9,117 bases of DNA, taken from the NCBI GenBank assembly GCA_029784795.1, contig JAFMAW010000029.1, forward strand, positions 1 through 9,117, read 5' to 3'. Below, piece by piece: positions 1-5,078 of the stretch (its first letter is position 1; every line of letters begins with the position of its first letter). Source of the stretch: Nitrososphaerota archaeon. Its GTDB lineage: Archaea > Thermoproteota > Nitrososphaeria > Nitrososphaerales > UBA183. The notes below the pieces were generated by a model, which saw only the letters and a list, made by a program, of their open reading frames with translations, was not told where the DNA came from and did no database searches. The position numbers were made by a program, and so were the translations under genes.

Positions 1-483
1 GTCCGGATCCACCTCCGCCCTGATGGCCCGGGCGGTCTCCTTCATCTCTTCAGGGGCAAATCTCTTCCTGTCTGTGAATCTGCCCTTGTCCTCCATCTTC
101 ACTGGTATGACATGCACGTGAACATGAGCCACGACCTGGTTGGCAGCCTCGCCATTGTTCTGGACGAACCTGAACCCGTCGGCATCCACCGCCGATACGA
201 CGGCCCTGGACACCCTGGACGCGACTCGGAAGAGGCCGGCGATGTCCTTCTCCTCCATGTCCCAGATGGTCTCCCCATGCTCCTTGGGGCAGACCAGAGT
301 GTGGCCCCTTGAGAAGGGAAATATGTCCAGAAAGGCGACGTACTTCTCGTCTTCATAGACGATATCCGAATGGGACTTTCCCGACGCGATCAGGCAGAAT
401 ATGCAGTTCCCGCCTGCCCTGGTGGGGGAGTTGAATGCTATCCGCCTGCTCGGGATCGCCTCTCGCCCACTGGATCCGGCCAT
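1..483 (-). CDS. HIT (histidine triad) family protein, 3' end cut by window edge
   Basis: Histidine triad proteins hydrolyse or transfer nucleotides (AMP-lysine, Ap4A and similar phosphoramidates or dinucleotides) in the cytoplasm. The reverse-strand frame runs open from ATG at 483 to base 1, about 161 codons, and the stop lies outside the window. The catalytic triad HVHVHV is at residues 120-125 (bases 126-109), followed by IP as is usual. The N-terminal half has NCIFC (Cys27, Cys30, zinc-binding in many homologues), VYEDEKYVAFLDIFP, and GHTLVCPKEH. An NNGEAANQ loop precedes the triad. About 25 residues precede the Cys pair, longer than in many family members. The start is supported by a TATA-like box about 26 bp upstream (507-512), which implies a leaderless mRNA. 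It is divergent from the zinc ribbon at 537. Family assignment is firm; the substrate is unknown. Confidence 0.93.
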   Translation of the reverse strand, partial: MAGSSGREAIPSRRIAFNSPTRAGGNCIFCLIASGKSHSDIVYEDEKYVAFLDIFPFSRGHTLVCPKEHGETIWDMEEKDIAGLFRVASRVSRAVVSAVDADGFRFVQNNGEAANQVVAHVHVHVIPVKMEDKGRFTDRKRFAPEEMKETARAIRAEVDPD

Positions 484-506
484 GGTTACCCTCGTTCCGG
501 CCGTCC

Positions 507-512
507 TTAATA
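507..512. promoter_or_regulatory. Shared TATA box for the divergent HIT and zinc-ribbon genes
   Basis: TTAATA (TATTAA on the reverse strand) is the only AT-rich stretch in the 53-nt gap. Its centre is about 26.5 bp from the HIT ATG (483) and 27.5 bp from the zinc-ribbon TTG (537). That is the archaeal TATA-to-start distance for leaderless transcripts in both directions. No second box is visible, so one TBP site may serve both genes. Confidence 0.6.
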
Positions 513-536
513 CGCGCTCGGAGCCGACCGGCGCGA

Positions 537-695
537 TTGATCTGCGAGAGGTGCCACGCCGGTCAGATGACGGAGTACGAGCGCGAGGTCGGGAGAGGGG
601 GAAAGAAAGCCACCATCAGGGGCGTCAGGTGCGCGCTGTGCGGCTACGCTGAGCTCGCCGACGACGAGGCGATCTGGTCAGCGGTCGGGCTCTAG
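537..695 (+). CDS. Small zinc-ribbon protein (52 aa)
   Basis: This is a tiny protein with two CxxC knuckles: CERC at residues 3-6 and CALC at residues 32-35, followed by GYAELADDEAIWSAVGL. Four cysteines about 26 residues apart are typical of a rubredoxin-like zinc ribbon, so one structural zinc is expected. TTG 537 is chosen as the start because it lies 27-28 bp after the only TATA-like box and directly before the first CxxC. Starting at ATG 567 would remove the first knuckle, and starting further upstream adds low-complexity Arg/Pro sequence that overlaps the promoter. Its stop TAG (693-695) overlaps the stop of the convergent metallopeptidase gene. Role unknown; such ribbons often bind nucleic acid or partner proteins, but nothing here shows that. 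Confidence 0.75.
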   Translation: MICERCHAGQMTEYEREVGRGGKKATIRGVRCALCGYAELADDEAIWSAVGL

Positions 696-1045
696 CTTCG
701 CCCCAGGGCCATCCGCTGGTAGGCCGCAATGAATTCAAGCGCGAATTTGTCCGCCTGCTTCTCGGTTCCGCGATGCTTGCCGCTGACTGACCTCAGGTGA
801 TGGTAGAACTCGTGAACCATCACGAAAGGATTGTAGAGGTATTCTCGGCGGGCCGCAAGTATCTCCTTTCTCCTCTGCGAGTAGACAGCCGCGACGCCCT
901 TGGTCTTCCCTTCGACCACCCCCACCCCCAGCCTCGGCTCTGAGACCTTGTACCACTTCGAAAGGACGCTGATGGCCTCCTCAGTCTTCGAGTCCAAGAT
1001 TAGAGCGACCACACGAGCCTGCATCTCCTCCTGCGAGGGACCCAT
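692..1045 (-). CDS. Minimal HExxH zinc metallopeptidase-like protein (117 aa)
   Basis: The protein contains HEFYHHL (an HExxH zinc site) followed about 15 residues later by TEKQADKFALEFI. This Exx-A-D-x-FA pattern supplies the third, glutamate ligand in IrrE/ImmA-like (M78-type) gluzincins. The rest (SKWYKVSEPRLGVGVVEG, then AAVYSQRRKEILAARREYLYNP) resembles the strand region usually found before HExxH. It is very short and has no signal peptide or membrane segment, so it is probably cytoplasmic. ATG 1045 is chosen over the longer frame starting at 1072 because CTTAAG at 1072-1077 is about 29 bp upstream, a leaderless arrangement. Motif identification is solid; subfamily and substrate are inferred and unknown. 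It meets the zinc-ribbon gene tail to tail. Confidence 0.8.
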   Translation of the reverse strand: MGPSQEEMQARVVALILDSKTEEAISVLSKWYKVSEPRLGVGVVEGKTKGVAAVYSQRRKEILAARREYLYNPFVMVHEFYHHLRSVSGKHRGTEKQADKFALEFIAAYQRMALGRS

Positions 1046-1071
1046 CGAATGTCCGGTGGGGCCTCGCCCCA

Positions 1072-1077
1072 CTTAAG
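1072..1077 (-). promoter_or_regulatory. TATA-like box of the metallopeptidase gene
   Basis: The palindromic CTTAAG is centred about 29.5 bp upstream of ATG 1045. Because it is a palindrome it could in principle also fire rightwards, with initiation near 1102-1104, into the gene-free stretch. Confidence 0.5.
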
Positions 1078-1357
1078 CAATCAAACCTGTCGTTGTCAGT
1101 TGAGCCTTTAGTCAGCAATCATTGATTTCTCCGTTCAACTGGGAATCGAACTGTTGTGTCTGTCATGAACAGACGCAGGCACATAAGGCTCGACGGCCCG
1201 AAGGGAACCAGGTTCAGGGGACCGCCTTCCCTGTTCTCCATCGGTTAAGTGGAACCTGGTCCGTGGGCGAACCAAGGCCAGGGGCGTTTCTGCCTCATCA
1301 GCCCGGACCTCACCCGCGCCGCCAAAGGTAGGACCGCTGCCGCTATGAATTGGCAGG
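1078..1357. other. Gene-free interval of about 280 bp
   Basis: No convincing protein is encoded on either strand; the short open frames lack family motifs and any promoter at the right distance. The stretch is flanked by TATA-like boxes at both ends (1072-1077 and 1358-1363) and contains a strong long-range inverted repeat. I checked by eye for tRNA, 5S rRNA, SRP RNA and RNase P RNA signatures and found none that held up. A smaller hairpin, GTCTGT-catga-ACAGAC, lies near 1158-1174. Confidence 0.6.
1196..1268. ncRNA. Candidate structured RNA (long stem-loop), strand undetermined
   Basis: ACCAGGTTC (1207-1215) pairs perfectly with GAACCTGGT (1252-1260). The stem extends outward by GG/CC (1204-1205 with 1261-1262) across a single bulged A, and then by GCCC (1196-1199) with GGGC (1265-1268) across a small internal loop. 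Inside the apical loop, CAGGG (1215-1219) can pair with CCCTG (1229-1233), competing for one base. This much pairing in a gene-free interval suggests a folded RNA or a regulatory structure. No known RNA family was recognised and transcription is not shown. Confidence 0.35.
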
Positions 1358-1363
1358 TTTAAG
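1358..1363 (+). promoter_or_regulatory. TATA-like box of the Dph6-like gene
   Basis: TTTAAG is centred about 28.5 bp before TTG 1389. It falls inside the longest possible open frame (from TTG 1350), which argues that the true start is downstream. Confidence 0.5.
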
Positions 1364-1388
1364 CACCAAGAACATCAGTGGCACTGGT

Positions 1389-2057
1389 TTGTCCGGAGTG
1401 AGGGCGATTGTTTCATGGAGCGGAGGGAAGGACAGCTCACTCGCTTTGCGGGAGGCGTTGAGGGCCGAAGACCTGAAAATAGTATGCCTCCTCACCACTC
1501 TGACGACTGACTACGACAGGGTCAGCATGCACGGGGTACGGAGGGAACTACTCACGAAGCAGGCGCTGAGCCTGCGGCTCCCCCTCGACGAGGTCTGGAT
1601 CACGAAGGGGGCGTCCAACGCCGAATACTCCTCGGCGATGCGAAGGGCAATGCTCCGGCACCGCGCCAACGGTGTTAGCCACATCGTCTTCGGCGACCTC
1701 TTCCTCGAAGACATACGCCGCTTCCGAGAGGAGGAACTGCTGAAGGCGGAGATGCAAGGGGTATTCCCCCTGTGGAAGAGGGACACTCAGGAGCTGGCCG
1801 CGCAGTTCGTCAAAGACGGATTCAAAGCCGTCGTGTGCACCGTTGATCCGAAAGCTCTCAGCGCGAACTACTGCGGCAGGGAGTTCGACGAATCATTCCT
1901 CTCTGACCTTCCACCTTCTGTGGACCCATGCGGTGAGAACGGCGAGTTCCACACCTTCGTATACGGCGGACCGATATTCGAGGATGAGATCCCAGTCAGG
2001 AAGGGAGAGGTGGTGCTCAGAGACGGGTTCTGTTTCGCAGACATCCTCCCAGGCTGA
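1389..2057 (+). CDS. PP-loop ATPase of the Dph6 / DUF71 family (diphthine--ammonia ligase-like)
   Basis: These enzymes adenylate a substrate with ATP before amidation; Dph6 does so in the last step of diphthamide synthesis on elongation factor 2. The ATP-pyrophosphatase loop SGGKDSS sits next to the N-terminus. Further family marks are MHGVRRELL, FGDLFLEDIRRFREEEL, PLW followed by D, the motif NYCGREFDESFLSDLP, and PCGENGEFHTFVYGGPIF near the C-terminus. The length of about 220 residues is normal for the short single-domain form. TTG 1389 fits the promoter spacing; GTG 1398, giving MRAIVSWSGGKDS, is equally plausible. Some DUF71 proteins are not true Dph6, and this one may be a paralogue with another substrate. 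Its TGA stop abuts the stop of the convergent gene at 2058. Confidence 0.85.
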   Translation: MSGVRAIVSWSGGKDSSLALREALRAEDLKIVCLLTTLTTDYDRVSMHGVRRELLTKQALSLRLPLDEVWITKGASNAEYSSAMRRAMLRHRANGVSHIVFGDLFLEDIRRFREEELLKAEMQGVFPLWKRDTQELAAQFVKDGFKAVVCTVDPKALSANYCGREFDESFLSDLPPSVDPCGENGEFHTFVYGGPIFEDEIPVRKGEVVLRDGFCFADILPG

Positions 2058-2747
2058 CTACGGCAGAGGACAGGCAGGGCCGTAGGCCGCGTTCTCCGCG
2101 CAGTAGACCCAGGCGAAGGTCGTCCCGTTGAAGACATGGATCTGGTCTGCGCCGACCTGGGCCACCTGCCACGAAGCGGTCTGATTGTATGTGAGGAGGA
2201 ACCAGAACATGCTCTGCGTGTCAGATACGCCGCCGATCCCCGTCACATAGTGCTCTCCGTACTGAGGATACCAGGTTGCCTGCACGTCCCCGTTCAGCAG
2301 CACCAGCGTGACCAGGTAGCCGTTCCACCCTGGCTGCGCCCTGGTGTCGTTGTACCAGACGCGCGTGCCGTTCCCGTAGTCCACAAGCATGTTCAACTCG
2401 TACGATGGGGCACTCCTGCCGCTTTCACGGGCAAGGACCTGATATGCCGTCCAGAGGGAAGCGAGGGCAGAGCTGGCGTTCTTGTACGCCGAGGTGCTCG
2501 TGTTCAGGTTGGCAACGGCGGCGGCCAGCAGGTTGAGGGTCCTGTTGTAGTCCTGCAGGCTGGAGTTGTAGCTCTCCGAAAGCGCCCTGTAGCTGTTCAG
2601 GGCCGCATTCAGTTCGCTCGTGTATGTCTTGTTGGCTTGGGCCTGCTGCTGATCCTGGTAGTAGTAGTACGCTCCCACGCTCGACACCATGAGCAGGACA
2701 GCGACAAAGACGACAAGCATGCGGGAGGCCGAGCCCCTCTGATCCAC
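2058..2747 (-). CDS. Single-pass, N-glycosylation-rich extracytoplasmic protein of unknown function
   Basis: The protein has a short basic N-terminus, one hydrophobic segment (residues about 10-27, LVVFVAVLLMVSSVGAY) and a long polar ectodomain, so it is probably anchored with its C-terminus outside. Residues about 35-108 are helical and rich in Asn, Ser, Tyr and Ala, plausibly a coiled stalk. The rest contains many Trp and Tyr residues and two Cys near the C-terminus (VYCAENAAYGPACPLP) that could form a disulphide. Nine N-x-S/T sequons occur in 229 residues. GTG 2747 starts six bases after the stop of the upstream ECF-like gene, with GGGAGGT about 12 nt ahead as a ribosome site, so the two form an operon. 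I recognise no domain; a surface or substrate-capture role is only a guess. Confidence 0.8.
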   Translation of the reverse strand: MDQRGSASRMLVVFVAVLLMVSSVGAYYYYQDQQQAQANKTYTSELNAALNSYRALSESYNSSLQDYNRTLNLLAAAVANLNTSTSAYKNASSALASLWTAYQVLARESGRSAPSYELNMLVDYGNGTRVWYNDTRAQPGWNGYLVTLVLLNGDVQATWYPQYGEHYVTGIGGVSDTQSMFWFLLTYNQTASWQVAQVGADQIHVFNGTTFAWVYCAENAAYGPACPLP

Positions 2748-2753
2748 GCTAAA

Positions 2754-3347
2754 TCATCTACCTCCCGTCGGCGGAATCCGTCCTCTCCGCGCCATCCCCA
2801 CCGCGTCGGAACTCCGGGCCAGGGTGCGCCAGGCGTACACAATGACCGGAGGGGCGACGAGGGCTCCGAGCAGGAAGTCGCTGAACTCGTGCAGTATCAT
2901 GAATGGGATTCCGAGGATTTCGTACGCCATAAGGGCAGGGACGGTCCTTGCGCCTCCCAGGAGCCCCGTCACGATGTTCGTCTCAAAGTCCCAGAGGAAG
3001 GCGCATATCGCCAGCAGTCCACCGAAGAAGAGATTCCTGGTCGAGACCGCCGCCACGCCGCCTGGGCCGCCCCACCTCGATGCCACGTAACCCGCCAGCA
3101 CGAACAGCAGCTCGCCCGCCACCAGAAAGGGCAGGATGGCCCCGGCGCTCCCCGCCGGGCTGACGAACCCCCAGGTCGTTTCAGAGAGGACTGCCACTGC
3201 GGCTCCGACCTTGGGGCCGAAGACAAAGGCTGCCACGAATACCGCCATGTCCAGGAGTTTGACGTTGGGGAGAGGGTAGAGGGCGAAGTCAGACCCGATA
3301 ATCAGCGCAGTGAACACAGCGACCGCAGCGGTGTCTCTGTGCTCCAT
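2754..3347 (-). CDS. ECF-transporter S-component-like integral membrane protein
   Basis: The sequence is dominated by about six hydrophobic segments, for example AVAVFTALIIGSDFALYPL, LLDMAVFVAAFVFGPKVG, PFLVAGELLFVLAGYVA, LFFGGLLAICAFLWDF and FLLGALVAPPVIVYAW. The opening (helix, LP-NVKLLD, then FGPKVGAAVAVLSE and SPAGSAG) resembles substrate-specificity subunits of energy-coupling-factor vitamin transporters. The 197-residue length fits. ATG 3347 is preferred to the longer frame from 3386, because that extension would include the TATA-like box. No T or A (ATPase) subunit lies in the window, so it would need shared modules elsewhere or act alone. The substrate cannot be read from the sequence. 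It is the first gene of an operon with the sequon-rich surface protein. Confidence 0.65.
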   Translation of the reverse strand: MEHRDTAAVAVFTALIIGSDFALYPLPNVKLLDMAVFVAAFVFGPKVGAAVAVLSETTWGFVSPAGSAGAILPFLVAGELLFVLAGYVASRWGGPGGVAAVSTRNLFFGGLLAICAFLWDFETNIVTGLLGGARTVPALMAYEILGIPFMILHEFSDFLLGALVAPPVIVYAWRTLARSSDAVGMARRGRIPPTGGR

Positions 3348-3374
3348 GGCTGGATGGATTATCCAACCATCTAC

Positions 3375-3380
3375 ATTTAA
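3375..3380 (-). promoter_or_regulatory. TATA-like box of the ECF-like operon
   Basis: TTAAAT on the reverse strand is centred about 30 bp upstream of ATG 3347, leaving no leader or one of only a few nucleotides. Confidence 0.45.
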
Positions 3381-3418
3381 GCGCACCGGTCACCCAAATC
3401 TACAGAGCAAAGAACTGG

Positions 3419-3424
3419 TTATAG
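3419..3424 (+). promoter_or_regulatory. TATA-like box of the DUF4443 regulator
   Basis: TTATAG is centred about 28.5 bp before ATG 3450, predicting initiation at or next to the start codon. Confidence 0.55.
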
Positions 3425-3449
3425 AGAACCAAAGGCCGAGCGACGCAGG

Positions 3450-4070
3450 ATGACCGCGGTTTCGACCTTGCTCGGGCTCGTGGAGAGGAAAGAGCAGGGC
3501 CCCTCGCCCGTGTTCAGCAAGGAGCACGCCCTACTGGCATTCCTCACCATCGGGGCCGCCGGGGAGATCGGAAGGCAAGCGCTGGCGAGAAGCTTGAATC
3601 TAGGCGAAGGGTCGATGCGGACCGTTCTGAAGAAGTTTTCACAGGCGGGCTATGTGGAGGCTGACACGCTGGGCTGCCATCTCACGCCTTCGGGCAGGCG
3701 GCTACACGCCTCCATTCTGAAGAACATCCCATCGATGGTGGCGGTGAGTGACTCCCAGGTCGGGGTCGGCAGGTCTCAGGTCGCTGTCCTAGTACGGCCC
3801 CCCGGCGGTCCTGCCGCCAACGGGCTTGACCAACGCGACTCCGCAATCAGGATAGGGGCGACCGGAGCTACTACATACGTGATCAAGGACGGGAAGTTTG
3901 CAATTCCTGGAAACTCGCCTGACTGCGAGAGGGACTTCCCGGGGCCCGTCTGGCGGGTCCTCAGGTCCGAACTGGCGCCCGGGGATGGAGACGTGGTGAT
4001 TCTTTGCGGCGCGGCGGACGAAACCACAGCTAGGCTCGGTGCCCTCTCGGCCGCCCTTACGCTTCTCTGA
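3450..4070 (+). CDS. DUF4443-type archaeal transcriptional regulator with winged-helix domain
   Basis: The N-terminal half is a helix-turn-helix module: HALLAFLTIGAAGEIGRQALARSLNLGEGSMRTVLKKF (residues about 26-63; recognition helix near GEGSMRTVLKKF) followed by a wing, GYVEADTLGCHLTPSGRRL. The C-terminal half has QVAVLVRPP, NGLDQRDSAIRIGATGATT and GDGDVVILCGAADETTARLGALSAALTLL, matching what I recall of the archaeal DUF4443 domain, a possible ligand-sensing fold. At 206 residues it is a complete single protein, presumably a cytoplasmic DNA-binding factor. It is divergent from the ECF-like operon with a 102-bp gap, so that operon is a candidate target (inference). Its TGA stop is directly adjacent to the stop of the convergent MIP18 gene. 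Confidence 0.85.
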   Translation: MTAVSTLLGLVERKEQGPSPVFSKEHALLAFLTIGAAGEIGRQALARSLNLGEGSMRTVLKKFSQAGYVEADTLGCHLTPSGRRLHASILKNIPSMVAVSDSQVGVGRSQVAVLVRPPGGPAANGLDQRDSAIRIGATGATTYVIKDGKFAIPGNSPDCERDFPGPVWRVLRSELAPGDGDVVILCGAADETTARLGALSAALTLL

Positions 4071-4415
4071 CTATTGCTTGGTAGCCTGCTCGGCCGGGGC
4101 TGCCTCGGGGCCAGGTTGCTGCTTGTTCACTTGTCTGTTGATGGCGTCGGCGAAGTAGTGCCCTGTCACTATCACCTTCACCGACTTCACTCCCTTCACC
4201 TGCGCGAGGTTGTCCTTCAGGTCCTGGGAGATCTTCAACGCGAACACAGGCGGGCAGAACTGGGTGGTCGCATGGTACTCGACGTCCACGTTCCCGTCTT
4301 TGATGTCTAGCTTGTCGATGAGGTTCATCTCAACGATTGGCATTCCGATTTCAGGGTCGACTATTTTCGAGACCTGTCTCTGAACCTCCTTTACATCAAC
4401 CTGCTCTGATGACAT
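4071..4415 (-). CDS. MIP18/DUF59 family (SufT-like) iron-sulfur assembly protein
   Basis: MIP18/SufT-type proteins help deliver Fe-S clusters to target proteins in the cytoplasm. The hallmark DPEIGMPIVEMNLID is at residues about 20-34. The conserved Cys lies in TTQFCPP (residues about 51-57), followed by a KISQDLKDNLAQVKGVKSVKVIVTG helix-strand unit. The 114-residue length is typical; the last 15 residues (PGPEAAPAEQATKQ) form a disordered-looking tail. ATG 4415 lies downstream of an AT-rich box. No suf or apb genes are nearby, so the role rests on family membership alone. It is divergent from the O-methyltransferase gene. Confidence 0.88.
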   Translation of the reverse strand: MSSEQVDVKEVQRQVSKIVDPEIGMPIVEMNLIDKLDIKDGNVDVEYHATTQFCPPVFALKISQDLKDNLAQVKGVKSVKVIVTGHYFADAINRQVNKQQPGPEAAPAEQATKQ

Positions 4416-4443
4416 GGAAACCGGCGAAAACCTGCGTTTCCGC

Positions 4444-4451
4444 TAATAAAA
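4444..4451. promoter_or_regulatory. TATA-like box between the MIP18 and O-methyltransferase genes
   Basis: TAATAAAA (TTTTATTA on the reverse strand) is the only AT-rich block in the gap. It is centred about 32 bp from the MIP18 ATG 4415. Rightward initiation would fall near 4475, leaving a leader of about 34 nt before ATG 4509 and excluding ATG 4464 as the start. It may serve both genes or only MIP18. Confidence 0.45.
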
Positions 4452-4508
4452 GCTTGTCTTGGAATGACCCCCGATAGGCTTACACCGGTCCGGGGCAAGA
4501 GTTCGCTC

Positions 4509-5078
4509 ATGAAACCAGAGCTGGTGCTCGAATCCATAGAGGCGGCCGCCCCCCGCCGGGGGTGGCCGATAATCGGACCCAAGAGAGGGGCCATACTCGA
4601 TGAGGTGATAGAGAGCCACAAGCCGTCATCCATACTCGAGGTGGGAACCAACGTCGGCTACAGCGCCATCAGGATGGCTAGGCACCTAAAGCCAGGCCAG
4701 AAGCTCACCTGCGTAGAGATCAGCGAGGAGATGGCGCTGACAGCCAGGGCGAACTTCGAGAAAGCGGGTCTCCAAGGCTACATCGAAGTAATCGTGGGGG
4801 ATGCTCGATTCGTCCTTCCCACCCTCGCTGGGAGCTTCGACATGGTCTTCCTCGACGCTGTGAAGGTCGACTATCTCGCCTATCTGAAGTCGGTCGAGAG
4901 GCTCCTCCATGCCGGGAGCGTGGTGGTAGCGGACAACGTGAAGTCCCACTCAGTAGAAGTGAAGCCCTACCTCGACTACGTGCGGAGATCGGGGGCGTAT
5001 TCGAGTGCCTGCAGGGATGCTCCATCGAACTGGGGGGCGGACGAGGGGGACGCGGTCGAGATAAGCATCAGGCTCTGA
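4509..5078 (+). CDS. SAM-dependent O-methyltransferase (COMT-like, class I fold)
   Basis: This soluble enzyme would transfer a methyl group from S-adenosylmethionine to a small acceptor. Motif I is SILEVGTNVGYSAIRMA (glycine loop). LTCVEISEEMALTARANFEKAG carries the acidic ribose-binding residue, VGDARFVLPTL follows, and FDMVFLDAVKVDYLAYL plus GSVVVADNV match the metal- and substrate-site region of catechol-type O-methyltransferases (Asp in FLDA, Asp-Asn in ADN). The C-terminus ends EISIRL, a natural last strand. ATG 4509 gives 189 residues; an in-frame ATG at 4464 would add 15 residues but sits too close to the TATA box. The acceptor is unknown. Its 3' end overlaps the LLM oxidoreductase gene by 11 bp. 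Confidence 0.85.
   Translation: MKPELVLESIEAAAPRRGWPIIGPKRGAILDEVIESHKPSSILEVGTNVGYSAIRMARHLKPGQKLTCVEISEEMALTARANFEKAGLQGYIEVIVGDARFVLPTLAGSFDMVFLDAVKVDYLAYLKSVERLLHAGSVVVADNVKSHSVEVKPYLDYVRRSGAYSSACRDAPSNWGADEGDAVEISIRL

Noticed and set aside
1130..1160. T-loop-like TTCGATTC on the minus strand, suggesting a tRNA
   Set aside because: The flanking five-base arms do not pair and no acceptor or anticodon stem can be drawn.
1220..1305. C/D-box guide RNA on the minus strand (CTGATGA ... CTGA)
   Set aside because: The boxes are about 75 nt apart, C does not follow the RUGAUGA consensus exactly, and no D' box or terminal stem is visible.
1196..1320. Possible SRP or RNase P RNA (CCCGAAGGGA apex on plus; GAGGTCCGGGC on minus)
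   Set aside because: The conserved SRP GUCAGG...AGCA loop and the RNase P GGAAAGUCC and GGCUUA cores are absent or not in the right order.
1122..1331. Plus-strand open frame of 69 codons in the gene-free interval
   Set aside because: No protein-like composition or motif, and it overlaps the predicted stem-loop.
2136..3380. Long open frame (414 codons) on the plus strand, antisense to two genes
   Set aside because: It translates to low-complexity Arg/His/Pro/Gly sequence with no domain. The reverse strand has clear membrane proteins and a promoter; GC-rich DNA produces such shadows.
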